Source: an uncultured Ignavibacteriota bacterium
Lineage (GTDB): Bacteria; Bacteroidota; Ignavibacteria; UBA10030; UBA8401
Assembly: GCA_903884005.1 (NCBI GenBank)
Contig: CAISDA010000035.1
Span: 1-64,000 of the forward strand
DNA: 64,000 nucleotides
Reading direction: 5' to 3'
A program made the position numbers and the translations under genes. Position 1 is the first letter of the stretch; each line of letters opens with the position of its first letter. The notes under the pieces are model-generated. The model saw only the letters and a program-made list of their open reading frames with translations. It made no database searches and was not told the origin of the DNA. Of this stretch, positions 34,364 to 43,945 are shown in pieces.

Positions 34364-35599
34364 TTATTCGTACCGAAGCGCTTCAACGGGATCAAGCTTC
34401 GACGCCTTGTTTGCGGGAAGGAATCCGGACACGACACCCACAACAATTGAGATGGTGATGGCAATGAACACGACGCTGAGCGGCATTTTTGTCGGCAGCA
34501 CCTGATTCAGCAGCAGACTCAACGGATAGGAAATCACAAGCCCGATGAGGCCGCCGAGCAGCGACAAGGTCGCCGACTCAATAAGAAATTGAAGCAGGAT
34601 CACAGAACGCTTCGCACCGATGGCCTTGCGTATGCCGATCTCGCGTGTGCGCTCGGTGACCGAGACGAACATGATGTTCATGATGCCGATGGCGCCGACG
34701 AAGAGTGACAGCGCCGTAATGAAGAACCCGATACTTGCCACGCCGGTCTTGATCTTATCGAACGTCTGTATGAACATGTCCTGCTGGTTGATCGCAAAAT
34801 CGTCTTCGGCGCCAGGCTTCACGTTCCGCGCCTTGCGCAGGATCCCGCGCACTTCCTCTTTCGTGTTCTCGAGATCCTTCACGTCCACTGCCTTCACGTT
34901 GATCTGAATGCCGCGTCTGGCGCCGTATGTCTTAATGAATCTGTCGAACGGAATATACATGCGGTTGTCCATGCTTTCGAGACCGAGAAATTTCCCCTGC
35001 TTCTCCAGGATGCCGAGGATTCTGAACGTGCGACCTGCAGCCTTGATCGTTTTCCCGATAGGCGATTCGTTCGGATAGAGATTGTCCGCAATGTCCGAGC
35101 CGATGACGCAGACAGGCCGCCCGCCGTCAGATTCGGCCTGATTAAAGAAGCGACCCACGTCCACGCCGACACCGGCGGTCTCGGGAAATTGCTCGTTCAC
35201 GCCGAGCACAGGAACGTTGTCGGCGCTTTGGTTCTTATACTTCACCGTGACCACTGTCCAACAGACAGGGGTCGCGTTCTTCACGAGTGTCGCCTGGCGT
35301 TCGATCGCCCTGAACTGCGGCGTCTTAATGTCGCGCCGGTTCCTGTATTTCCACCAATCTTCGCCGCCGAAAAACCACGGGAATTTCTGGACGTAGAGCA
35401 CATCGGCGCCGATCTTCGACACAGTATCGTCGACGACCTGCCCGAGGCCGGCAATGGCCGTGCCCATGAGCGTCACGGACACGATACCGATCACGATACC
35501 GAGTGTGGTCAACACGGAACGCATTTTATTGGCCCGGATAGCCTGAAAGGAGATGAGCATCCCCTCCTTTACTTCGTATGCAAAATCATACAAGCGCAT
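34364..35599 (-). CDS. MacB-type ABC transporter permease (copy 1 of operon)
   Basis: This 411-residue protein belongs to the same family as the next two but is clearly diverged (AIRANKMRSVLTTLGIVIGI; ERTREIGIRKAIGAKRSV). It has an N-terminal helix, a periplasmic MacB-PCD domain and a C-terminal FtsX domain. Two starts are possible: a TTG at 35614, four bases after the ATPase stop, or the ATG at 35599. I take the ATG because neither has a good Shine-Dalgarno. Tight spacing with the ATPase gene implies translational coupling. Confidence 0.9.
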   Translation of the reverse strand: MRLYDFAYEVKEGMLISFQAIRANKMRSVLTTLGIVIGIVSVTLMGTAIAGLGQVVDDTVSKIGADVLYVQKFPWFFGGEDWWKYRNRRDIKTPQFRAIERQATLVKNATPVCWTVVTVKYKNQSADNVPVLGVNEQFPETAGVGVDVGRFFNQAESDGGRPVCVIGSDIADNLYPNESPIGKTIKAAGRTFRILGILEKQGKFLGLESMDNRMYIPFDRFIKTYGARRGIQINVKAVDVKDLENTKEEVRGILRKARNVKPGAEDDFAINQQDMFIQTFDKIKTGVASIGFFITALSLFVGAIGIMNIMFVSVTERTREIGIRKAIGAKRSVILLQFLIESATLSLLGGLIGLVISYPLSLLLNQVLPTKMPLSVVFIAITISIVVGVVSGFLPANKASKLDPVEALRYE

Positions 35600-35618
35600 G
35601 AACTGTTCTTTCAAATAG

Positions 35619-36347
35619 TTAGATCACAAATCCTGCCGATTTCGGAACACGCCGCTTCTCCGGGGGAACGATCTCATCCCCTTCGACACGACCGTCGCGA
35701 AGGCGTATCGTCCGGTGAGCATGCTCGGCAATATCCAATTCATGCGTGACGAGGATGATCGTGTTGCCCTGCTGATGGAGGATGTTGAACAACGCCATGA
35801 TATCTTCGCCTGTTTTCGAATCGAGGTTGCCGGTGGGTTCATCTGCAAGAATGATCGAAGGCTTGGTCACCAGCGCGCGCGCGATCGCAACGCGCTGCCG
35901 TTGTCCGCCCGAGAGTTCGTTCGGCTTATGCAGCATGCGGTCTTCAAGTTGCACATGAGTAAGCGCCTCGATGGCGAGCCGTTTTCGCTCCGCCGCGTGG
36001 ATTCCCGCATAGACAAGCGGGAGTTCCACATTATGGAGCGCGTTTGAGCGCGGGATGAGATTGAACGTCTGAAACACGAATCCGATCTCCTTGTTCCTGA
36101 TCTTTGCGAGTTCGTTGTCGTTCATCTCGCTCACGTTGACGCCCGTAAATTCGTAGAGTCCGGAGGTCGGCGTATCGAGGCAGCCGACAATGTTCATGAG
36201 TGTCGATTTGCCGGACCCCGAGGGACCCATGAGAGCGACGTACTCACCGCGATTGATCTGGAGTGAGACGTCCTGGAGCGCGTGCACCTGCTCCGTACCC
36301 ATGATATACGTCTTGCTGATATTTTTAATGTTGATGACGTTCGTCAT
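35619..36347 (-). CDS. MacB/LolD-type ABC transporter ATP-binding protein
   Basis: This 242-residue ATPase has Walker [10 protein letters not shown] (about residues 40-48), signature [15 protein letters not shown], Walker [13 protein letters not shown] and the H-loop VTHE. It belongs to the MacB/LolD subgroup that powers mechanotransmission-type permeases. It ends with a 20-residue tail ([16 protein letters not shown]). It is the only ATPase in an operon with three permeases, so it presumably serves all of them. GAGAG precedes the ATG. Confidence 0.95.
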   Translation of the reverse strand: MTNVINIKNISKTYIMGTEQVHALQDVSLQINRGEYVALMGPSGSGKSTLMNIVGCLDTPTSGLYEFTGVNVSEMNDNELAKIRNKEIGFVFQTFNLIPRSNALHNVELPLVYAGIHAAERKRLAIEALTHVQLEDRMLHKPNELSGGQRQRVAIARALVTKPSIILADEPTGNLDSKTGEDIMALFNILHQQGNTIILVTHELDIAEHAHRTIRLRDGRVEGDEIVPPEKRRVPKSAGFVI

Positions 36348-36404
36348 ACTGCTCTCGCCGATTCGTTAGTAGAATTCACACCATGGCATGAATGGAAGTC
36401 AGGA

Positions 36405-37685
36405 TTATTTCGTTTCGTCCTTCTTCCCCGTGCCGAATTTCTTGACGCTGTTGTCGACCTTGATGGCCGAACCGTCTTCGAGGTCACGGTTGATCGCCTT
36501 ATAACTGCCGGAGATGACCTCGGTGTTGTCGCCGATGCCTGTGGTGATTTCCACAAACCCATCATCGTTGATGCCGCGCTTCACGGGGATAGTTTTTGCC
36601 TTGCCGCCATCGGTCACGAAGACGACTTCGACAGGCTTATCCTGCTGCTTCTGCACCGAATCTTTTTTCTCGCCTTCTTTTTGTTTCGGCACGCGCGTCG
36701 TGACGCATTGGATCGGCACGGACAGCACGTTCTGCTTGGTCTGGGTTTCGATGTCGGCGGACATGGACATGCCGGGGCGCAGCGCGACGTCCTTGTCGAC
36801 GATGCGGATCTTCACGAGGAAGTTCGTCACTTCATCCTGCTGTCCGAGGCTTTTCGTCGTCGCCGTGTTGGCGATCTCGTAGACCGTGCCTTTTAATTTT
36901 TTCTCGGAATATGCATCGACGGTGATGCGGGCAGTATCGCCGATATGGATCAGCACGACGTCATTTTCTCCGACATCGACCTGCGCTTCCATCATCGAGA
37001 GATCGGCCACGGTCATGATCTGCGTGCCCTGCGTGAAGCTCGATCCGCTCACGCGTTCGCCGAGTTCGGAAATGAGCTGCGAGATCGTGCCCTCCATTGG
37101 CGAATAGATCGTCGTCTTGTTCAGGCTTTCCTTCGCGTCGCGCAGCGAGGCCTGGGCCTGTGCCACGCCGGCCAGAGCCGATTCCAGCATCGATTTCGCG
37201 GATTGGAACGATGTTTTCGCGGTCACAAAATCCTGGTCCGACAACAATTTTTTGGTGAACAATTCCTGCGCCCGCTTGTATTCGGATGTGGCCTTTTCGA
37301 GATTCGACGTCTGCTGCGAAAAGCTCGCCTTGGCAGACGACAGTCCCGCTTCGGCGCGGTCGACCTGCGCCTGATACTGGTCGGGCTTGATGCGCACAAG
37401 GAGCTCGCCCTTGCGGACGCGCTGGCCTTCTTTCACCGGAAGCTGCGTGATCTCGCCGCTCACTTCGGCATTGATCTTCACCATCGTTTCGGGCTGAATT
37501 TTACCGGATGCGGTCACGATCTGCGTGATCGTGCGTTTCACAGCCTTTTCAGTCTGGACGGTAATGACCGTTTCTTTTTTGCTGCCTAGAACGACAACGA
37601 GAACGAGGGCGATCACTATGATACCGATGCCCGAAAAAATGAATATTTTTCTTTTATTCTTTTTTGATTTACCATTGGCTGCCAT
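36405..37685 (-). CDS. MacA-type periplasmic adaptor (membrane fusion) protein
   Basis: This 426-residue protein has an N-terminal TM anchor (KIFIFSGIGIIVIALVLVVV, residues about 13-33), the barrel-sandwich/lipoyl halves SGKIQPETMVKINAEVSGEI and YSPMEGTISQLISELGERV, a long coiled-coil hairpin between them (QVDRAEAGLSSAKASFSQQT onward), a beta-barrel domain and a membrane-proximal domain. A Lys/Gln-rich insertion (KQKEGEKKDSVQKQQDK) interrupts the membrane-proximal part. It links the inner-membrane permease with TolC. AAGGAG lies 7 bases before the ATG. Confidence 0.93.
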   Translation of the reverse strand: MAANGKSKKNKRKIFIFSGIGIIVIALVLVVVLGSKKETVITVQTEKAVKRTITQIVTASGKIQPETMVKINAEVSGEITQLPVKEGQRVRKGELLVRIKPDQYQAQVDRAEAGLSSAKASFSQQTSNLEKATSEYKRAQELFTKKLLSDQDFVTAKTSFQSAKSMLESALAGVAQAQASLRDAKESLNKTTIYSPMEGTISQLISELGERVSGSSFTQGTQIMTVADLSMMEAQVDVGENDVVLIHIGDTARITVDAYSEKKLKGTVYEIANTATTKSLGQQDEVTNFLVKIRIVDKDVALRPGMSMSADIETQTKQNVLSVPIQCVTTRVPKQKEGEKKDSVQKQQDKPVEVVFVTDGGKAKTIPVKRGINDDGFVEITTGIGDNTEVISGSYKAINRDLEDGSAIKVDNSVKKFGTGKKDETK

Positions 37686-37736
37686 AAGACTCTCCTTCGT
37701 TATTCAACTATTCACCACAGTGAATTTTCGTTGTCG

Positions 37737-39095
37737 TTAATATTTATCCGCGCCGAGCACGTATTTCATTTCCTGTTTCGCATAGACGTAATTGTAGGAA
37801 GCATTCACATTGTCGCTTTGCGCCTTCGTAAAGTTCGCCACTGCCGTCAACTGATCGAGCAGCGTTCCGGCGCCGAGCGAATAGCGCTCGGTGGCAATGC
37901 GCTGGTCCTCTGTTGCCGACTGAACATTTTTCACCGTCACATCCAGCTGTTTGTATGCCGATTCGAGATCGAGGAGCGCCTTCTTCACATCCGCCTGCAC
38001 CTGGCGCTGCGTCTGGCGCACTTGCTCGTCAGCGATCTGTGAACTGAGTTGAGCCTGCTGCGACGCGACGCTTGTCTTATATCCGCTGAAGATCGGTATG
38101 CTGATATTGAGGCCGTAGCTTAGTGTTTTTTTGTCGGTTATTTTATCCAGATCCGAATTGCCAAGCGAATAGCCTGCACTGGCAGACACGGTGGGCCAGT
38201 ACCCGCTTTGCGCCATCATTATGTCCTTCTCGGCTCCCTGCTTTTGGAACTGGACCGCTTTGAAATCAGCGCGCGTGTCCAGAGCCTGTTTGACCAGACG
38301 ATTGTAATCTGCATATTGCGTCTTCAATTGTTCGTAGTCCATCGCTTTCACTTCGTTTTCAATCGAATCATCGCTGTAATCATATTCGCTATAGACGTCG
38401 AGGGACAGGTACGACAGCAGCGTCGTCTTCGCGTTGTCGTAGGTGGCCTCTGCCTGGATGAGGGCAAGTTCGGCGTTCGCTGTTGTTACCTGCTGGCGAT
38501 ACACATCGGCAAGCGCGACCGCGCCGACCTTGTTCGATTCGACGATCCGGTCGAGCTGCTGACGACTCGATTTCAAATTATCTTCATTCACTTTGACGAG
38601 CGACTTTGTGCGAAGAACGTTAAGGTAGAGTCCCTGTGTCTGATAGACGACATTCTGCCGTGTGCGCAGCAAATTCTGTTCCGACGAACTCTCGTTCAAC
38701 AACGCGCGGTTCAGTCGTGCGGGCATTGAGAAGCCGTCGAACAGCGTTACTCCGGCGCTCACACCTGCATTGAAATAATTGCTTGTTGTGATCCCCGATG
38801 TAGCCCCGAGCGAGATGGGTTCACCGTTGATATACTGGATATTCATTCCGGCCGGCTGCCACGACTGGCTGCGGTTCCAACCACCGTTTGCGCTCACCGA
38901 AGGAAGGAAATTCCCGTACGCCGATGTAACGGAACTTTTCTGCGATTCGTATGCATTGGCGGCGCTGATAATATTGAAATTTTTCTCGAGTGCAACGGTG
39001 AGCGCCGTTTGTAACGTCATTGATGTTTTCACTTGCGCCGGTGCGGTCATCGCCGCAACAAGGATGAGGATAGTTAGAAAACTGGTCAGTTTCAT
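37737..39095 (-). CDS. TolC-family outer-membrane efflux protein
   Basis: This 452-residue protein has a signal peptide (MKLTSFLTILILVAAMTAPAQ) and the two homologous halves of TolC proteins, each with long coiled-coil helices. Examples are VYRQQVTTANAELALIQAEA in the first half and ERYSLGAGTLLDQLTAVANF in the second. It forms the outer-membrane channel for the MacA/MacB-like system encoded directly downstream and is the first gene of that operon. GGAGA precedes the ATG. The 202 bp upstream hold no recognised feature. Confidence 0.94.
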   Translation of the reverse strand: MKLTSFLTILILVAAMTAPAQVKTSMTLQTALTVALEKNFNIISAANAYESQKSSVTSAYGNFLPSVSANGGWNRSQSWQPAGMNIQYINGEPISLGATSGITTSNYFNAGVSAGVTLFDGFSMPARLNRALLNESSSEQNLLRTRQNVVYQTQGLYLNVLRTKSLVKVNEDNLKSSRQQLDRIVESNKVGAVALADVYRQQVTTANAELALIQAEATYDNAKTTLLSYLSLDVYSEYDYSDDSIENEVKAMDYEQLKTQYADYNRLVKQALDTRADFKAVQFQKQGAEKDIMMAQSGYWPTVSASAGYSLGNSDLDKITDKKTLSYGLNISIPIFSGYKTSVASQQAQLSSQIADEQVRQTQRQVQADVKKALLDLESAYKQLDVTVKNVQSATEDQRIATERYSLGAGTLLDQLTAVANFTKAQSDNVNASYNYVYAKQEMKYVLGADKY

Positions 39096-39297
39096 GCAGC
39101 CATCTCCGAATTGAAAGGTGTTAGTGGGTTCACTGTTGAATAATAACGAGAATTATGGCGGAAAGTTTCAATGTACTGTGAAAATTCTTCACACAATTGA
39201 ACGCGAAATACGCTTATATTGGACACGCGAAGCCTTATTTGGTTTATGTTCACGCATTGCGGATGGTCATCCCCTCGAACGGCCGGGAAAAGAAGGG

Positions 39298-40707
39298 TCA
39301 GGGCATATAATTCCGTATGATCTCCTCTTTAATAGAGAGGAGAAATGCCATTGCGGGATCGTGTTCGTTGGGAATTTCGCCGTCCAGAATTGCATTTTCT
39401 ATTTTCGTTTTGAGGATTCCGACCAGTTTACCCGGAGGAATATCGCACACGGCCATGATCTCTTCGCCCCGGACCGGCGGTTGGAACGCGCGCATGCGGT
39501 CTTTTTCCTCGACTTCTTTCATTTTATCGAGCACGCGATCATAATTATCGGTGTATTTCACCACCAGTTTCGGGTTTTTGGACGTGATGTCGGCGCGGCA
39601 CAGCGCCATCAGATCGTCGATGGCTTCCCCGGCGTCGAATAACAGCCGGCGCACCGCCGAGTCTGTGACTCCTTCATCGACCAGGGCGATGGGACGCAGA
39701 TGCAGACGCACCAGTTTTTCGACAAATGGCAGCTGGTCCATCGGCAGTTTGAACCGGCGGAAAATATGCGTCACCATTCGCGCGCCGAGTTCTTCATGCC
39801 CGTGGAAGGTCCACCCGACGCCCTCGTAAAATTTTTTGGTCTTCGGTTTTGCAATGTCGTGCAGGAGCGCCGCCAGGCGCAGATAGACGTTCTCCGTAAC
39901 GGAGGCGACATTATCGACAACGATGCAGGTATGGAGAAAGACATCCTTGTGATGAAAGTCTTTCCGCTGGTCGACGCCGGCGAGGTCCGCAACCTCGGGA
40001 AAAATGATCTTCATGATCCCCGTCTCATGCAGCAGGCGCAAACCGACGGAGGGTCTGGAACTCATCATGATCTTCATGAACTCGTCCGTGATCCGTTCCT
40101 GCGAAATAATGGAAAGCCGAGACGCCATGGGAGGGATCGCAGTGAGGGTCTCAGGCTCGATGGTAAATCCGAGTTTGGATGCGAAGCGCACGGCGCGCAT
40201 GATTCGCAGGGGATCGTCGTCGAACGTCTGCAGCGGGTCGAGGGGCGTCCGCAGCACGCCGAGAGCCAGGTCCTCGACTCCGTGAAAATGATCCGTCACG
40301 CTCCCCCATGCCGCAGCATTGATGCCGGCCGCGAGGGCGTTCACTGTAAAATCGCGGCGCGAGAGGTCGTCATACAGCGTTCCTGTTTCCACGACCGGAT
40401 TGCGCGAATCGCGCGAATAACTTTCTTTTCGTGCGCCGACAAATTCGATCTTGCAGTCCTGCAGCGTCATCATTGCGGTGCCGAATTTTTCGTACAGCAC
40501 CACCTTGTGTTTTCCGAACCGTTCAGCAACCGCCTTTGCAAAATCGATGCCGCTGCCGATAACGAGGATGTCGATGTCGTTCACCACCTTGCCCAGCAGC
40601 GCATCGCGAACATAGCCGCCCACCACATACGCCTCCACTCCGAGTTCATCGGCCAGTGCGCCGATTTTTTTCACTACCGGCTGAGCTATGTCTATCATTG
40701 TCGCCAT
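39298..40707 (-). CDS. cca: CCA-adding tRNA nucleotidyltransferase with HD domain
   Basis: This 469-residue class II nucleotidyltransferase has YVVGGYVRDALLG and NDIDILV (catalytic Asp pair), the RRDFTVNALA motif, the FDDDPLRIMRAVRFASKLGF element, and a C-terminal HD phosphohydrolase domain (LRLAALLHDIAKPKT). It adds or repairs the CCA end of tRNAs; poly(A) polymerase activity cannot be excluded from sequence. The frame also offers an ATG at 40728 overlapping the upstream gene. I prefer 40707 because AGGGG lies 5 bases before it, leaving a 7-bp gap. It is co-directional with and immediately after a Gfo/Idh oxidoreductase. Confidence 0.9.
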   Translation of the reverse strand: MATMIDIAQPVVKKIGALADELGVEAYVVGGYVRDALLGKVVNDIDILVIGSGIDFAKAVAERFGKHKVVLYEKFGTAMMTLQDCKIEFVGARKESYSRDSRNPVVETGTLYDDLSRRDFTVNALAAGINAAAWGSVTDHFHGVEDLALGVLRTPLDPLQTFDDDPLRIMRAVRFASKLGFTIEPETLTAIPPMASRLSIISQERITDEFMKIMMSSRPSVGLRLLHETGIMKIIFPEVADLAGVDQRKDFHHKDVFLHTCIVVDNVASVTENVYLRLAALLHDIAKPKTKKFYEGVGWTFHGHEELGARMVTHIFRRFKLPMDQLPFVEKLVRLHLRPIALVDEGVTDSAVRRLLFDAGEAIDDLMALCRADITSKNPKLVVKYTDNYDRVLDKMKEVEEKDRMRAFQPPVRGEEIMAVCDIPPGKLVGILKTKIENAILDGEIPNEHDPAMAFLLSIKEEIIRNYMP

Positions 40708-40714
40708 CGAGCCC

Positions 40715-41713
40715 CTATTCTTCTCCATAATGCAGCACTTGAATTTTCGTCATGATCTCTTGCGCCACGGCGAGCGCATGCTGGCCGTCCTCACCCGAGA
40801 CGATCGGCCGGGTCTTGGTCACGATCGCATTGAGAAACGATTCAAGCTCGCATTGCAGCGCATTGACATCCTTCTGTTTCGGATTCTCGTAAATTATGGT
40901 CCGTTTCTTTTTCCCGCGCTCGATCTCCCCGAGCATCAGCGTGGAGAATGCTTTTTTTTCGTTCGCGCCCAAGATGCGAAACACTTCGGACTGTCCTTTC
41001 AGGAAATCGATCGAGATATATGCGTTCGATTGAAACATGCGCATCTTCCGCATTTTTTTTTGCGAGATCCGGCTTGCCGTCACGTTTGCCACGCAGCCGT
41101 TCGCGAATTGCAGTCGCGCATTGGCAATATCGGCTGAATCGGAGACGACCGAGACCCCGTTCGCATCGATGCTCGTCACCGGAGAATTCACAAGACTGAG
41201 AATGATGTCGATGTCGTGGATCATGAGATCCAACACCACAGCAACGTCTGTGCCCCGCGGATTGAATTGGGCCAGGCGGTGCGATTCGATGAACATGGGG
41301 GCCAATTGATATTGCTCGAGGGACAGGATCGCAGCGTTGAACCGTTCGATATGACCGACCTGAATGAGCAGCCCCTTCTCCCTGGCGATCGCGTTCAGCT
41401 CTTCGGCCTGGGCGATCGTGGTAGTGATCGGCTTTTCGATAAGGACGTGTTTGCCTGCCTGCAGGGCTTCCTTTGCCACCACATAATGGTGCGTCGTCAC
41501 CGTGGCAATGCTGAGCGCGTCGACGCGGGAGAGCAATTCGCCGATCGTTGAATATGCCGTTACGCCATATTGCTTTGCGATCTCCCTGCAGCGATCGGCA
41601 TCCACATCGTAGACGCCGACGAAGTTCGCGGTTTTGATGCCCGAGTACATTTTTGCGTGAAGCGCACCCAGGTGGCCCACGCCGACAACGCCAACATTTA
41701 TTTTTTTATCCAT
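40715..41713 (-). CDS. Gfo/Idh/MocA-family oxidoreductase, possibly sugar-nucleotide dehydrogenase
   Basis: This 332-residue protein has a Rossmann N-terminus (KINVGVVGVGHLGALHAKMY), EKPITTT and the VGHIERFNAA segment typical of this subgroup. HIERFNPA-type members are often encoded beside lipid A or cell-envelope genes, and some are UDP-GlcNAc 3-dehydrogenases (GnnA). That is only a possibility here. The frame runs upstream to 41884 through a family B repeat; the ATG at 41713 starts the Rossmann strand. It shares an operon with cca. Confidence 0.88.
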   Translation of the reverse strand: MDKKINVGVVGVGHLGALHAKMYSGIKTANFVGVYDVDADRCREIAKQYGVTAYSTIGELLSRVDALSIATVTTHHYVVAKEALQAGKHVLIEKPITTTIAQAEELNAIAREKGLLIQVGHIERFNAAILSLEQYQLAPMFIESHRLAQFNPRGTDVAVVLDLMIHDIDIILSLVNSPVTSIDANGVSVVSDSADIANARLQFANGCVANVTASRISQKKMRKMRMFQSNAYISIDFLKGQSEVFRILGANEKKAFSTLMLGEIERGKKKRTIIYENPKQKDVNALQCELESFLNAIVTKTRPIVSGEDGQHALAVAQEIMTKIQVLHYGEE

Positions 41714-41779
41714 TGAGAATGATCGTTTGTGGTTGATTGCACACCATTTCTTTTTTGCTTGCGGCGCACTACAGTCCCC

Positions 41780-41926
41780 GTCATTCTGAAGAAGCGGAGC
41801 GACTGAAGAATCTCGCCGGCTGCGAACGTAATGCACGATTCTTCGCTTGCGCTCAGAATGACAGAGTATGTAAGTCCTACGCATGAAGATTCTTGACCAT
41901 GGTCAAGATGAGAACCTCAGGATGAC
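41780..41926 (+). repeat. Family B interspersed hairpin repeat, copy B4
   Basis: Left arm gtcattctgaagaagcggag, linker ctcgccggctgcgaacgtaa, right arm attcttcgcttgcgctcaga, and a third arm ending ctcaggatgac. It fills the gap between the plug-protein and Gfo/Idh genes. Reading through it on the minus strand gives the spurious peptide CHSERKRRIVH. Confidence 0.88.
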
Positions 41927-41960
41927 AGTGATTCGGGTGCAGAGTGAATATTATTGGCCG

Positions 41961-43268
41961 CTATTTACGCTGTGGCGGTTCCTTTTTCACCGCTTCGAGC
42001 TGCGTTTCGTCCCTGCCGCCGGGGCTTTTGGCCTGCGCAGAGCCGACGGCCCTGTCGAAGCCGCCGAAGCGTTCGTCTCTATAGTACACGACCGCCGTGT
42101 ATCGGCTGATGGTGCGCCAGTCGTTGCCTTCGAGCGCGATCCAATCCTGGTCCGCAACGCTGCCATCGGAAGTGAACGTGCCGAGCACATACTGATAATC
42201 GTACACGCCGCGGCGGATCCATGAGTGGAGCGAATAGATGCCGGAGCCCTCGTCGTACGACATTTTATATTCGGGCAGCAGCTGCCATCGGTTCATGGCG
42301 CCGACAACAAACACATCCTTCGGCTGCCGGTCTGCCGGTTTCAGCCGGAATTCGACATCGAGATACTCAGAGTTCGCGCCGGCAAACGGGCGAAGCTTCG
42401 ACGCGCCGTTTGCATCGACCTTACCCGGCCAGAACATACGCGATTGATCGGGACCGTCGATGAGCCGCACCGGCTGGGCGTTCGGATACAATTTCACGGA
42501 CGACAGGTCCAGCCTCCGGTATTCGTTCCCCGCGGGTATATTCCGGATCCAAAATTGTTTCCTGGGCAGCATGAAATTTTCGACGAACGTATCCGCATCG
42601 CGGTCATCCACATCGATGCGGAACGGATAGTCGATCAGCCAATTTTGAAAAATGTACACCGATTTGACATTTTGCTGCATCAACCCTTCGGCCGTGCCGG
42701 CCTTCGCCGAGGCGTCGACATCCACATCGACGGCGGCGTAGAGCATTTCGTTCAGCGGCGGAACGCCCGACGGATAGTATGTATTGGCGAGGCGCAGCGT
42801 GACGGGCTGGATGTTTTCGACGATGATAAATTTTCCTGTTGCCAGGAGCGCCGTCTCATTGTCCTTTGCGACGATCGCGAAGAGATAATTTCCCGAATAC
42901 GGAAACGTCACCACCCCGTTGGCATCGGGGAAAGAATTTTTATAATGGAATGTGTACGCGTGCACTCCGAGCGGCGACGCGGCGTAGAACATCTGCTGAC
43001 TCCGGTCGCGCAGAGGCTCGTTGAGAAACGCATTATTATCCGGCACCCAGTCCTTGGAAGCGTGCCGGAAGACGACCTGATAATTTCCCGGCTGCTGTGT
43101 CGCCACATCGAACTCGATGGTGATCACTCCGGACCGGGCGATGATCGGAGGCTGGTATTCGTCGTCATTGGCATACACGCGGAGCCCGAATATTTCTGTC
43201 TGAGGCTGCGCCCCTGCAAGTACCGATGCAAGAAAAAGGATCCACACCATCGCCACAGATCGTTTCAT
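41961..43268 (-). CDS. Type IX secretion system plug protein (DUF5103 family)
   Basis: This 435-residue exported protein (signal MKRSVAMVWILFLASVLAGAQ) resembles DUF5103. It opens with EIFGLRVYANDDEYQPPIIA and has the ANTYYPSGVPPLNE and IFQNWLIDYPFR segments, then a C-terminal immunoglobulin-like domain with DVFVVGAMNRWQL and a YDYQYV strand. The Flavobacterium johnsoniae homologue plugs the SprA (T9SS translocon) pore when no substrate is present. Finding it outside a T9SS gene cluster is normal. Its start overlaps the HAD phosphatase stop by four bases (ATGA). GGAGA precedes the ATG. Confidence 0.82.
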   Translation of the reverse strand: MKRSVAMVWILFLASVLAGAQPQTEIFGLRVYANDDEYQPPIIARSGVITIEFDVATQQPGNYQVVFRHASKDWVPDNNAFLNEPLRDRSQQMFYAASPLGVHAYTFHYKNSFPDANGVVTFPYSGNYLFAIVAKDNETALLATGKFIIVENIQPVTLRLANTYYPSGVPPLNEMLYAAVDVDVDASAKAGTAEGLMQQNVKSVYIFQNWLIDYPFRIDVDDRDADTFVENFMLPRKQFWIRNIPAGNEYRRLDLSSVKLYPNAQPVRLIDGPDQSRMFWPGKVDANGASKLRPFAGANSEYLDVEFRLKPADRQPKDVFVVGAMNRWQLLPEYKMSYDEGSGIYSLHSWIRRGVYDYQYVLGTFTSDGSVADQDWIALEGNDWRTISRYTAVVYYRDERFGGFDRAVGSAQAKSPGGRDETQLEAVKKEPPQRK

Positions 43269-43945
43269 CGGTCGTCTCCGGATTGGGAATACAGTGATTT
43301 CAACCAGGCAAAGAATGCATCGACGTTTTCGAACAGATAATCGGCGTTCAGGTGCAGCACGTCCGCCTTTCCGTACGAGTCCCAGACGACGGAAGCGACG
43401 TCGGTCCCTGCGTCGCGCGCCGCCAGCACGTCGGCGACAGCATCGCCCACCATCAGCACCTGCTCCGGAAGAAGCCCGAAGCGGGCTGTGATCGCCCGAA
43501 TGCCCTCGCCCGACGGCTTAAATTCCTCGACGTCGTCGCCGGTAATGGTGATGTCGAAGTACCGTTCGATCTCGAAGAGTTCGAGGCTGATATCGGTGGT
43601 CGTGCGTCCCTTTCCCGTACAGAGAGCGACGAGCACATTGTGCGCATGGAGGAAGCGGAGAATGTCGATAATGCCGGGATAGAGCGACGCGAGCGCATCA
43701 TGCCGGTCGTTATAGAAGCGATAGTACTCGGCCATTGCTTCGTCGATGTGTTCGGGGCCGATCATGTTTTGGACCGCGTCCTTTTCAGGAGGGCCGAAAT
43801 ACGCGATGATTTCCTGCGGGGTCAGCCGCTTATGAAGATACCGTTCTGCGATATGATTGAAGGCATCGTAGATCAGCTGGTTGGTTTGCGTGAGAGTACC
43901 GTCCATATCAAAAATAATGCACTTATACTCAGTTCGGTTCGGCAT
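43265..43945 (-). CDS. HAD-superfamily hydrolase (phosphoglycolate phosphatase-like)
   Basis: This 226-residue protein has motif I IIFDMDGTLT (residues about 10-19), a helical cap, motif II VALCTGKGR, the motif III Lys in EEFKPSGEG, and motif IV VMVGDAVADVLAARDAG. The phosphatase substrate is unknown; the Gph/PpaX subgroup is closest by pattern. It overlaps the upstream CDF gene by 17 bases and the downstream plug gene by 4, so translation is probably coupled. Confidence 0.9.
   Translation of the reverse strand: MPNRTEYKCIIFDMDGTLTQTNQLIYDAFNHIAERYLHKRLTPQEIIAYFGPPEKDAVQNMIGPEHIDEAMAEYYRFYNDRHDALASLYPGIIDILRFLHAHNVLVALCTGKGRTTTDISLELFEIERYFDITITGDDVEEFKPSGEGIRAITARFGLLPEQVLMVGDAVADVLAARDAGTDVASVVWDSYGKADVLHLNADYLFENVDAFFAWLKSLYSQSGDDR

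Noticed and set aside
41714-41884. N-terminal extension of the Gfo/Idh gene containing CHSERKRRIVH
   Set aside because: It is read-through of a family B repeat. The Rossmann fold starts at 41713.
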